A stretch of DNA of 9,640 nt, taken from positions 1 to 9,640 of the forward strand of contig JAFAXJ010000384.1 of assembly GCA_019241095.1 (NCBI GenBank), in the 5' to 3' direction. The position numbers were made by a program, and so were the translations under genes. Positions within the stretch are counted from its first letter, which is position 1. The number at the start of each line of letters is the position of its first letter. The notes beneath the pieces were generated by a model, which saw only the letters and a program-made list of their open reading frames with translations, searched no databases and was not told where the DNA came from. Source of the stretch: Verrucomicrobiota bacterium (lineage in GTDB: Bacteria > Verrucomicrobiota > Verrucomicrobiia > Chthoniobacterales > JAFAMB01). Shown here in pieces: positions 1-6,662 of the stretch.

Positions 1-839
1 AGCTGATTCGATTAATGGTGGGTCGAGCTCTTGCACAAGAGCCCGTGCCGCACCTGGCAGAGGCGGCTAGTACGGGACCTGTGGTGCTCAAGGCTGAGAA
101 CCTGGTGCGACGACCTCTATTGCGGAACGCGAGTTTGGAAGTGCGAAGTGGTGAAATCGTCGGATTAGCCGGGCTGATCGGGTCTGGCAGATCCGAATTA
201 GCGCAGGCAATTTTCGGGGTTAGTCCGGCTGAAGGAGGATCGATCGAGATTGACGGACGTCCGGTTCAGATCCGGACTCCCGAAGACGCAATCGCATTGG
301 GAATAGCTTATGTGCCCGAAGATCGGCAGCGTCAGGGCCTGATAAGTCCCATGACTCTAAGCCAGAACATAGGTATTACGCGACTGAACCAATTGAGGAG
401 GGGACCATTCCTGGATTTTCAGGCCGAAGACCGTTTAGCAACCGAGTATGTCAGCGCTTTGCGAATCAAGACGCCGAACACTCGTCAAATTGTGCGTAAT
501 CTTTCGGGCGGCAATCAACAAAAAGTTGTTTTAGCGAAATGGTTGGCAACTAAACCGAGGCTTCTGATTGTTGATGAACCTACTCGCGGCATTGATGTTG
601 GCGCACGCGCAGAGATTCATCGCCTGCTTGACTCTCTAGCGAGAGACGACGGAATTGCAATTATTGTAATCTCCAGCGATCTGCCCGAAATTCTTCGGAT
701 TAGCGATCGTGTTTGTGTGATGCGCGAGGGTTTTTTGGTTTCGGAATTCACGCGAAATCGAGCCACACAGGAAGCAATTCTCGGTGCGGCAATAGGCCAG
801 AAATCAAATGAAAAGATCGGTGAACCGGCATCTGGCTAG
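1..839 (+). CDS. Sugar ABC transporter ATP-binding protein (CUT2/RbsA-MglA type), 5'-truncated
   Basis: This is the C-terminal part of a two-domain ATPase that powers a carbohydrate importer at the cytoplasmic face of the inner membrane. The reading frame is open from base 3 and gives LIRLMVGR before any start context; this is the usual end of the first nucleotide-binding domain in RbsA-like proteins, so the ATG at 15 is internal and the real start lies left of the window. The second domain is complete. Numbered from the ATG at 15, it has a degenerate Walker A (GLIGSGRS, about 53-60, Arg in place of the usual Lys), the ABC signature LSGGNQQ (163-169), Walker B LLIVDEP (183-189) followed by TRGIDVGA, and ISSDLPE (219-225) where the switch His would be. 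The degenerate Walker A and missing switch His are normal for the second domain of this family. It lies 9 nt upstream of the fused permease. Family is certain; substrate is inferred only from the neighbours. Confidence 0.95.
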   Translation, partial: LIRLMVGRALAQEPVPHLAEAASTGPVVLKAENLVRRPLLRNASLEVRSGEIVGLAGLIGSGRSELAQAIFGVSPAEGGSIEIDGRPVQIRTPEDAIALGIAYVPEDRQRQGLISPMTLSQNIGITRLNQLRRGPFLDFQAEDRLATEYVSALRIKTPNTRQIVRNLSGGNQQKVVLAKWLATKPRLLIVDEPTRGIDVGARAEIHRLLDSLARDDGIAIIVISSDLPEILRISDRVCVMREGFLVSEFTRNRATQEAILGAAIGQKSNEKIGEPASG

Positions 840-848
840 AAGCCTATT

Positions 849-2894
849 ATGTCATCCGTTGCACCGCCGAATCAGTCACAAGTGCCCGGACATCGCCGGG
901 CGGTATCAAATCTGGCCGAGCTTCTGAACCAGCAAGAAACCGTGTTGGTAGTTGCTTTTTTGCTGGTTGGACTCGGGGTTAGCATTCTAAACCCGGGCTT
1001 TTTAAATGCCAGTAACCTGGTTGATATTCTCTACAACTCGTCGTACGTGGCTGTCGCGGCAATTGGGATGACGTTGCTGATTCTGTGCGGACATATCGAT
1101 ATCTCGATTGGGGCCGCGGTAGGTGTCTGTGCGACAGTTGCTGGTAAGCTTGCGGTAGGTGGAGTTCCGCTTCTGGTAGTATTTCCAATCACAATTCTGG
1201 CTGGCGCACTTATTGGCCTTCTTAACGGCTTGCTTGTCGCATATTGCCGCATTCCAGCGATTGTCACTACCCTTGGAATGGCCAGCATCCTCAAAGGGGG
1301 ATTGATCTTTTTCACTGGCGGGCAGTGGATCTACGGATTGCCGCCAGGCTTTGGCTTAAGCCGTCAACATATCTTTGGAATACCATTACCTATCTGCGCG
1401 CTTGTTATTTTTGGAGTTGTCTTTGCTGTCTGGCTAAAACTTTTTGCTGCTGGTAGACAACTTTATGCAGTTGGAGGCAACGCAGAAGCAGCAAGGCTTT
1501 CGGGAATTTCCGCCAAACGAGTAACGCTGCGCGTTTTTGTTCTGAACGGCATCCTTGTTGGTATTGCGGCTATTTTATACGCCACTAACTTTACGGCCAT
1601 CCAGTCCAACGTCGCACCTGGTCTTGAACTCACAGTTATCACTTCAGCTGTCATTGGCGGAGTTAGTATTCTGGGCGGCGCCGGTACAGTTATTGGCGCT
1701 ATTCTTGGTGCAATTCTTCTTCAAACGATCGGTACAGCGCTCGTTTTCATGCACATTCGAGCTGAATGGTTTCAGACTGTTCAAGGTTTGTTGATTCTGC
1801 TGACTATTTTGCTGGACGTTTTTCGGCGTAGAAAAATTCCTGGTACTCCAGTTGGAACCGGCGGAGCTAGTCAGGCGACGTCACCAGCCTTTTTTCGTTG
1901 GGGTTGGTTAACGCTGCAGGAAGCTGTTTTGGTAGGCATCTTACTCACGGCCATCATCATTCTTTCTTTCACTTCGGATCGATTTCTAACGATAGCGAAT
2001 CTGCTTAACCAAACGCGTTTTCTTAGTGAAGTCGCGCTTTTGGCCGTGCCAATGACATTCATCATCGTTTTGGGAGGCATTGACCTGTCCGTTGGGTCGA
2101 TGCTGGCTCTAAGCGCGGTCCTGCTCGGTTATTCGTGGAAGACTTTAGGTTTTCCCCTTTGGACATCTGTTCTGATAGGGCTTGCCGGAGGATCGCTAGC
2201 CGGATTTCTGAATGGCTTGGTGATAGTATATCTTGGGGTTCCTCCGCTGATCGTCACTCTAGCGACTTTAGCTATCTTTCGTGGACTTTCCTACGGCATC
2301 AGCGAGTCGCGTTCTTTCAATGGGTTCCCCGATACTTTTGCGTTCTGGGGCAGTGGAGAGATTTTTGGGCTTCCCGTTCAATTGTATCTTTTGATTATAG
2401 TGCTGGTCCTAAGTTCACTAACGTTATCGGCGACGCCTCTTGGTAGATGTATTTACGCGATAGGTAATAATGAAACTGCCGCTCGCTTTGCCGGGCTCAG
2501 AGTGGGTCGAATCAAAATGCTTGCCTACACGTTTAGCGGATTCATGGCAGGAGTGGCTGGATTCATCTTCACTTCCCGCGTTACCAGCACCCGGGCTGAC
2601 GCCGCTACCGGTTTGGAGCTTGATGTCATCGCCGCAGTTGTATTTGGAGGGACCAGTATTTTCGGCGGGCGCGGAACGATTATAGGCACTGCTCTTGGCG
2701 TAGTAACGATTCAATTGCTCAAGAATGGCCTTCAGCTTGCCGGCTTGCGAGGTGAGGCGACAGTCATATTGATCGGTAGCGTTCTTATTTTTTCGATCCT
2801 TCTAAATCAACTTCTGGAAAAGTACGCCCTGAAAGGGCGGCGCTTAGCCAAATCAAACCCAACTCTTAAACCTGAGAGTATCCCCCAAACATGA
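849..2894 (+). CDS. Fused double permease of a sugar ABC importer (two RbsC/RhaP-like domains)
   Basis: This integral membrane protein of 681 residues is about twice the usual RbsC length (about 320-340). It contains two complete BPD_transp_2-type permease domains, roughly residues 28-326 and 355-660, joined by a basic then Gly/Ser/Thr-rich linker (about 326-350). The halves match motif for motif: GHIDISIGA (81-89) with GGIDLSVGS (409-417), NGLLVAYCRIP (126-136) with NGLVIVYLGVP (455-465), AVGGNAEAARLSGI (207-220) with AIGNNETAARFAGL (537-550), and GLELTVITSAVIGG (258-271) with GLELDVIAAVVFGG (588-601). The GGN/GNN-x-E-x-AAR stretch is the cytoplasmic loop expected to contact the ATPase. One chain can therefore supply both halves of the transmembrane pore. 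Rhamnose (RhaP/RhaQ) and AI-2 (LsrC/LsrD) importers use two different permeases, and this looks like such a pair joined. The start at 849 follows the ATPase stop closely with only a weak AGAAG ahead; the 3' end overlaps the next gene by ATGA. Confidence 0.93.
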   Translation: MSSVAPPNQSQVPGHRRAVSNLAELLNQQETVLVVAFLLVGLGVSILNPGFLNASNLVDILYNSSYVAVAAIGMTLLILCGHIDISIGAAVGVCATVAGKLAVGGVPLLVVFPITILAGALIGLLNGLLVAYCRIPAIVTTLGMASILKGGLIFFTGGQWIYGLPPGFGLSRQHIFGIPLPICALVIFGVVFAVWLKLFAAGRQLYAVGGNAEAARLSGISAKRVTLRVFVLNGILVGIAAILYATNFTAIQSNVAPGLELTVITSAVIGGVSILGGAGTVIGAILGAILLQTIGTALVFMHIRAEWFQTVQGLLILLTILLDVFRRRKIPGTPVGTGGASQATSPAFFRWGWLTLQEAVLVGILLTAIIILSFTSDRFLTIANLLNQTRFLSEVALLAVPMTFIIVLGGIDLSVGSMLALSAVLLGYSWKTLGFPLWTSVLIGLAGGSLAGFLNGLVIVYLGVPPLIVTLATLAIFRGLSYGISESRSFNGFPDTFAFWGSGEIFGLPVQLYLLIIVLVLSSLTLSATPLGRCIYAIGNNETAARFAGLRVGRIKMLAYTFSGFMAGVAGFIFTSRVTSTRADAATGLELDVIAAVVFGGTSIFGGRGTIIGTALGVVTIQLLKNGLQLAGLRGEATVILIGSVLIFSILLNQLLEKYALKGRRLAKSNPTLKPESIPQT

Positions 2895-3943
2895 ATCCAT
2901 TAAAACGTTTATTCCTAGTTGAAGGAATAATTGCAGTAGTCTTCAGCACTGTCGCCTTTAGCGCCGATAAAGCGTACGACGGCGGCACAGCGGTTAACCC
3001 GAAAGACCTAAAGGGTAAAAAGATAGTTCTGGCAGATGTACCTAAGCTTATTGGCATCGGTTATTTCGATGCTACAGCCAGAGGGATAGCAGAAGGATGC
3101 GCCGAGTTAACAAAAAAAGGATTAGCTACTCAAGTGACGACCGACGCACCGACCGAAGGAGATATCCAGAAACAAATAGAATTTATCGACAATGCTATTT
3201 CGCGAGGAGTAGATGGCATCTTTTTTGCCGCGAACGATCCGGTCGCGATCTCACCAGTTCTCAGGAAAGCGCTCAAATCGGGAATTCATGTCATCGGGTA
3301 TGACGCCGAATCACAACCAGACGCTCGTGAATGGTTCATGCAAATGGCTACTCCCGACGGGGTAGCGAAAGCTCTTATTGATGAATTGGCGAAAGAGGTC
3401 GGTGAGAAAGCTGATGTCGCGCTAATCACCAGTTCGCTCACTGCTGCCGGGCAGAACGCCTGGATTGCGGAGATTAAAAAGTATATTCCGGCTGCCCATC
3501 CAGGGCTTAATCTTGTTACCATTTTGCCCGCAGAAGAAGATCAACAATTGGCGTTCAAGGTTACGGGACAGATCCTTAAGGCCTATCCAAGCGTGAAAGG
3601 CATAATCGGTCTCTCAAGCGTAGCTTTTCCGGGCGCAGCGGACGCAATCACACAAGCAAACCTCATCGGTAAGATCGCTGTTGTTGGGCTTTCTACACCA
3701 AATCAAATGAAGCCTTTCATCAAGAATGGTGCGGTGAAAACCGTTATTCTTTGGAACCCAGTCGACCTTGGCTATGCGGCTGCCTATGCGATGCGAGGAG
3801 TAGTAGACGGTAATCTGAAACCTGGTGACACGGAGTTTGAGGCGGGCAAGCTGGGCAAGCTCAAGATTATCAATGGAAGCCAGATTTTGTTAGGTCCTCC
3901 GTTTGTCTTCACCAAGGAAAACATCGACCAGTTTAATTTCTAG
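2891..3943 (+). CDS. Periplasmic sugar-binding protein, RhaS/LsrB-like (CUT2 family)
   Basis: This is a secreted substrate-binding protein (Peripla_BP_4 fold, 350 residues) that should deliver a sugar or sugar-like ligand to the fused permease. The N-terminus is a signal peptide: basic NPLKR, hydrophobic core about 7-21, cleavage probably somewhere in residues 22-25. No lipobox Cys is present. Family marks are VPKLIGIGYFDATARG (50-65), GIFFAANDP (109-117), GYDAESQPDAR (136-146), GQNAWI (187-192), GLSTPNQMKP (266-275), ILWNPVDLGYAAAYA (286-300) and the C-terminal FTKENIDQFNF (340-350). The WNP-x-DLGY block recalls RhaS, the rhamnose-binding protein, whereas VPKL-x-G-x-G-x-F, STPN-x-M-x-P and the F-x-KENI end recall LsrB, the AI-2-binding protein. 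Several LsrB ligand-contact positions are not kept here, so a sugar such as rhamnose is more likely than AI-2. Its ATG overlaps the permease stop (ATGA), indicating translational coupling. The exact ligand is not established. Confidence 0.9.
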   Translation: MNPLKRLFLVEGIIAVVFSTVAFSADKAYDGGTAVNPKDLKGKKIVLADVPKLIGIGYFDATARGIAEGCAELTKKGLATQVTTDAPTEGDIQKQIEFIDNAISRGVDGIFFAANDPVAISPVLRKALKSGIHVIGYDAESQPDAREWFMQMATPDGVAKALIDELAKEVGEKADVALITSSLTAAGQNAWIAEIKKYIPAAHPGLNLVTILPAEEDQQLAFKVTGQILKAYPSVKGIIGLSSVAFPGAADAITQANLIGKIAVVGLSTPNQMKPFIKNGAVKTVILWNPVDLGYAAAYAMRGVVDGNLKPGDTEFEAGKLGKLKIINGSQILLGPPFVFTKENIDQFNF

Positions 3944-4000
3944 TCGATTTGCCAGTTGGAAAGCTGTTTTGGCCTGTGATTGGTCTTTGGTCCGCTGAGG

Positions 4001-4060
4001 ATTAGATCGCAGGCCGCCAGCTACAGAACCCAAGATCTATCGAGTTGCCTGCGATCTAAT
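4001..4060. repeat. Perfect 13-bp inverted repeat with 34-nt spacer
   Basis: The arms ATTAGATCGCAGG (4001-4013) and CCTGCGATCTAAT (4048-4060) are exact reverse complements. The pairing stops on both sides (G4000/T4061 and C4014/T4047). A third partial copy, TCGCAGG, follows directly at 4061-4067. The repeat lies in the gap between two convergent genes, 57 nt after the binding-protein stop. It could fold as a long hairpin acting as a two-way transcription stop or mRNA 3' stabiliser, or it could be a dispersed palindromic element. No T-run follows either arm, so it is not a classical intrinsic terminator. I saw no flanking target-site duplication. Confidence 0.8.
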
Positions 4061-4099
4061 TCGCAGGTACGAAAGATCGACCGAAGCAAACAAGCAAGG

Positions 4100-4141
4100 G
4101 TCGAGGACGAGAAGGAGAACGAGGTCGATGACGAGGACGAC
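4100..4141. repeat. Imperfect GAG/GAC-rich repeat tract
   Basis: This 42-nt stretch is almost all G and A on the plus strand with regularly placed C, built from GAGGAC/GACGAG-like units. GTCGAGGACGAG (4100-4111) recurs with one change as GTCGATGACGAG (4124-4135), 24 nt apart. It ends directly at the stop codon of the minus-strand dehydrogenase. In one plus frame it would read as a run of Asp and Glu, but that frame has no ribosome binding site or family resemblance and runs into the dehydrogenase gene. It is best treated as a simple low-complexity repeat in the convergent gap; its function is unknown. Confidence 0.6.
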
Positions 4142-4143
4142 TT

Positions 4144-4902
4144 TTACCAGCAGGTATATCCACCATCCATTGTCAGTACGCTGCCTGTAAAATAGCTGCT
4201 AGCATCTGAGGCCAGGTATACAACTGCCGTCGCTACTTCCCTTGGTTCACCGACCCGGCCCATAGGAGTGAACTGCTTCCATTTTTCGTACCAATCTTCT
4301 TGCGACATCCCCTGCTTCGTCATTTCCGTTCCAATATATCCCGGCGCAATCGCGTTAACTCTTATCCCTCGCTGAGCCCATTCGCTTGCCAACGATTTGG
4401 TCAGTAGTATCACCCCTGCCTTCGAGGCATTATATGCGGACTGAGGTTGTGGCGTATTCACAATGATGCCTGACATGGAAGCGGTGTTGATAATGCTTCC
4501 TTTGCCCTGCTCCAGCATCACTTTTCCGAACTCGCGACAACAGTAGAACACGGCGTTTAAATTTATATTCATTACCTGCAGCCACTGTTCATCGCTGCAA
4601 TTCTCTGAAGCGACATTGACCGCGATACCTGCATTATTGAAAGCGATGTCGATGCGACCGTACTTCGATCGTACCGTGTCAGCTATTTTTTTTACGTCAG
4701 CTGATTTCGTGAGATCCGCTTGCAAAAAGTCGACCTCCAAAGACTTTGCAGCGTTGGTGCCGTTCTCCTCGTTTATATCCACGATTACGACGCGCGCGCC
4801 GTTATCTTTAAGAGCCTGAACGGTTTCTCGTCCAATTCCGCGAGCACCTCCAGTTACAATCGCGATACGCCCATCTAAAGGAGTAAGGGGGGAGTAATTC
4901 AT
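4144..4902 (-). CDS. SDR-family NAD(P)-dependent oxidoreductase, polyol/ketose reductase-like
   Basis: This is a classical short-chain dehydrogenase of 252 residues, predicted to be cytoplasmic and to interconvert an alcohol and a ketone. The Rossmann cofactor loop is TGGARGIG (17-24). An Asp at 42, after the second beta strand (VIVDIN), favours NAD over NADP. NNAG is at 89-92, the catalytic-tetrad Asn is probably 114, Ser is 142 or 144 in ASMSG, and the YxxxK pair is Tyr157/Lys161 in YNASK. The stretch NTPQPQSAYNASKAGV and the C-terminal DGGYTCW are typical of SDRs annotated as arabinitol/xylitol/mannitol dehydrogenases or sorbose reductases. This makes a sugar alcohol or ketose a reasonable substrate guess, but not a firm one. 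It is convergent with the ABC importer and 101 nt downstream of phoH2 on the same strand, so it may have its own promoter. No clear Shine-Dalgarno precedes the ATG. Confidence 0.9.
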   Translation of the reverse strand: MNYSPLTPLDGRIAIVTGGARGIGRETVQALKDNGARVVIVDINEENGTNAAKSLEVDFLQADLTKSADVKKIADTVRSKYGRIDIAFNNAGIAVNVASENCSDEQWLQVMNINLNAVFYCCREFGKVMLEQGKGSIINTASMSGIIVNTPQPQSAYNASKAGVILLTKSLASEWAQRGIRVNAIAPGYIGTEMTKQGMSQEDWYEKWKQFTPMGRVGEPREVATAVVYLASDASSYFTGSVLTMDGGYTCW

Positions 4903-5003
4903 GGATACAAGAGTAGAGTCTGGAGTTCACACTTAAAAGGGCATTTTTTTCGATACGCTATGGCACACCGTGCGATTATGCTAATTGCTAGCAGGCGAGG
5001 GCG

Positions 5004-6506
5004 CTACATGAGGGATGCTCCGGCCTCCGCCAATTCGCTACGTTCTCCCTTCGTGAGACAAACGTGTGCGGTGATTGATTGGCCCTTCAACCGGTTACGA
5101 GTGTAGACCAAGCCGTTTGAACGACTATCAACATAGGGATTATCAATCTGGGCAGGATCACCTACCATGACTAACTTTGACCCTTTTGACATCCTTGTGA
5201 CAACGGTCTTGGCCTCTAATGGTGTTAGTTGTTGAGCTTCATCAAGAACGAAATACCGATTGGGTATCGACCGGCCTCTGATGTAGCAGAGCGCCTCGAT
5301 CTCTACAATTCCTTGCTCAATAAGTTGCTCGTACGGTTTAACGCAATCCGATTTTGATTGAGCGGCATCGATCATCTGAGCTGGCTTCTGTCTTTTGGTA
5401 GTACCCGGAGTTTGCGCAATCGGAAGTAGAAGCTCGAAAGCGTCATAGATAGATTGCAGCCATGGTTTCATTTTTTCATCTAGAGTTCCGGGTAAAAACC
5501 CCAACGTATCGCCCATCGCCACTACTGGTCTGCTAACTGTCATCCCGAAATAAATGCGAGACCAAAAAAGGTGTAACCCTGCCGCGACGGCAAGCAGCGT
5601 TTTTCCTGTGCCCGCCTGGCCATAACAAGTCACAAGAGGAATATCAGGGTCGAGTAAAGCGTCTAACAAGCATTGCTGACCTAGATTTAAAGGTTTGAGA
5701 TGTACCCCTGTAGGGTTCAGCAACGCGGAGGGTAAGTTCAGTCTCCGAAACTTACCATCACCAGCATAGCGAGCTGGCATCAGTTTACTATTTTCGGCGG
5801 AGAAGAAGACATATTCATTTAAATGAAGGTTCAGGTTTCCCGGCAACACAAGCTCTCGAGAGCTGGAAAATCGTTGAAGAAGATGGCCATCGATCTCGAG
5901 TGATCGATGCTCGTATCCTTCAACATCCGCGATCTCCACCTTGTCGCTTTCGTAATCTTGCGCATCCAGTCCGATCGCAAGCGCTTTCAATTGCATGTTG
6001 AGATCTTTTGTCACGAGAATTGTTCGATCCGTGCTTTGGCTCTTCACGTAAATGCATAGTGCTAGAATGCGATTATCAACATTTTCAAGGTCGCGAAAGA
6101 TTTGCTGAAATCTTCCTAGCTCTTTGGTTACCTTCGTAGCGGTTAGAAATTCATTTACTGCTACACGGATCGTACCGCCGCCTGGAGTTTTGGCGCCCTT
6201 GATGACAAGTTTGCTATTCTGATTAAAACAGCGGTTCAAAAATCGGTGCACTGTTCGGGCATTCGCACCACGCTCGGTTTGCTCGTTCTTGAATCTGTCC
6301 AGTTCGCTTAAGACATCAACCGGGATCCAAACATGATTATCGCCAAATCGGTAAACCGAGTGCGGGTCGTGCAAAAGCACATTGGTATCAAGGACGTAGT
6401 TTTTGATTCGGGAATGACTACCGTTCGTTGATTCCGAAAGGTGGTTACGGCGTGATTGCTTTGCAGGCTCCTCGAAGAGTCCGGGCTGTTGTTCTGGATT
6501 AACCAT
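5004..6506 (-). CDS. phoH2: PhoH2-type protein: PIN ribonuclease domain fused to PhoH ATPase
   Basis: This two-domain cytoplasmic protein of 500 residues belongs to a family thought to cut RNA (PIN) and unwind it using ATP (PhoH). After a polar tail (1-35) the PIN domain begins at YVLDTNVLLHDP. Its likely metal-binding acids are Asp40, Glu68 (in VLSELD), Asp144 (in NVDNRI) and Asp168 (in TKDLN), so the nuclease site looks intact. The PhoH half (about 265-490) has Walker A GQAGTGKT (296-303), SRPVVAMGDTLGFLPG (325-340) with MKPWLQSIYDAF (346-357), Walker B YFVLDEAQ (418-425) and VGDPAQID (448-455), all expected in the family. Length and order match stand-alone PhoH2/YlaK-like proteins. It is divergent from the peroxiredoxin gene and is followed by the SDR gene. 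No Shine-Dalgarno is evident; the chosen ATG gives the full conserved core. The physiological RNA target cannot be read from the sequence. Confidence 0.93.
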   Translation of the reverse strand: MVNPEQQPGLFEEPAKQSRRNHLSESTNGSHSRIKNYVLDTNVLLHDPHSVYRFGDNHVWIPVDVLSELDRFKNEQTERGANARTVHRFLNRCFNQNSKLVIKGAKTPGGGTIRVAVNEFLTATKVTKELGRFQQIFRDLENVDNRILALCIYVKSQSTDRTILVTKDLNMQLKALAIGLDAQDYESDKVEIADVEGYEHRSLEIDGHLLQRFSSSRELVLPGNLNLHLNEYVFFSAENSKLMPARYAGDGKFRRLNLPSALLNPTGVHLKPLNLGQQCLLDALLDPDIPLVTCYGQAGTGKTLLAVAAGLHLFWSRIYFGMTVSRPVVAMGDTLGFLPGTLDEKMKPWLQSIYDAFELLLPIAQTPGTTKRQKPAQMIDAAQSKSDCVKPYEQLIEQGIVEIEALCYIRGRSIPNRYFVLDEAQQLTPLEAKTVVTRMSKGSKLVMVGDPAQIDNPYVDSRSNGLVYTRNRLKGQSITAHVCLTKGERSELAEAGASLM

Positions 6507-6662
6507 TTTGAGACTGACGGAAAATGGAACGGTGTTCGAGAGAGATCGAAGACATTAGTGCCTTTGACTAGCGACGATACTAAGCTGGAGTCGGATCCCG
6601 GCAAGCTAAATAGCAGTAGTTGTTTTTTCTGAGTTGCTCCCCGGTTTTATCTTCAAATATAA
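6507..6662. promoter_or_regulatory. Divergent promoter region between phoH2 and the peroxiredoxin gene
   Basis: These 156 nt separate two divergently oriented starts, so both promoters should lie here. The A+T-rich stretch CTTCAAATATAA directly before the ATG at 6663 contains a TATAA-like string, but it is too close to the start for a -10 box unless the transcript is nearly leaderless. I could not assign convincing -35/-10 pairs or an operator. This feature rests on gene orientation rather than on recognised motifs. Confidence 0.4.

Noticed and set aside
162..194. Degenerate Walker A as a sign of a broken ATPase
   Set aside because: RbsA/MglA-type second domains normally have G-x-G-R-(T/S) in place of GKS/T and lack the switch His, so this is family-typical.
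15..839. ATG at 15 as a true start giving a single-domain ATPase
   Set aside because: The frame is open to the window edge and LIRLMVGR matches the normal junction between the two ATPase domains, so this is a truncation by the window, not a short gene.
2424..2714. Minus-strand open frames inside the permease gene (also 979-1188, 1031-1315, 1463-1654, 1871-2080)
   Set aside because: They are antisense shadows of a well-supported membrane protein, with no start context or recognisable protein features.
3980..4195. Plus-strand open frame of 71 codons with an Asp/Glu-rich centre
   Set aside because: It runs through the inverted repeat and the purine tract and into the 3' end of the dehydrogenase gene. 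It has no ribosome binding site, and its acidic stretch simply reflects the GAG/GAC repeat.
6308..6604. Minus-strand open frame overlapping the phoH2 start, considered as a phoAT-like antitoxin gene
   Set aside because: Two thirds of it lies inside the phoH2 coding region in another frame, its composition looks like a shadow frame, and I recognise no antitoxin motif. Conservation in relatives would be needed to revive it.
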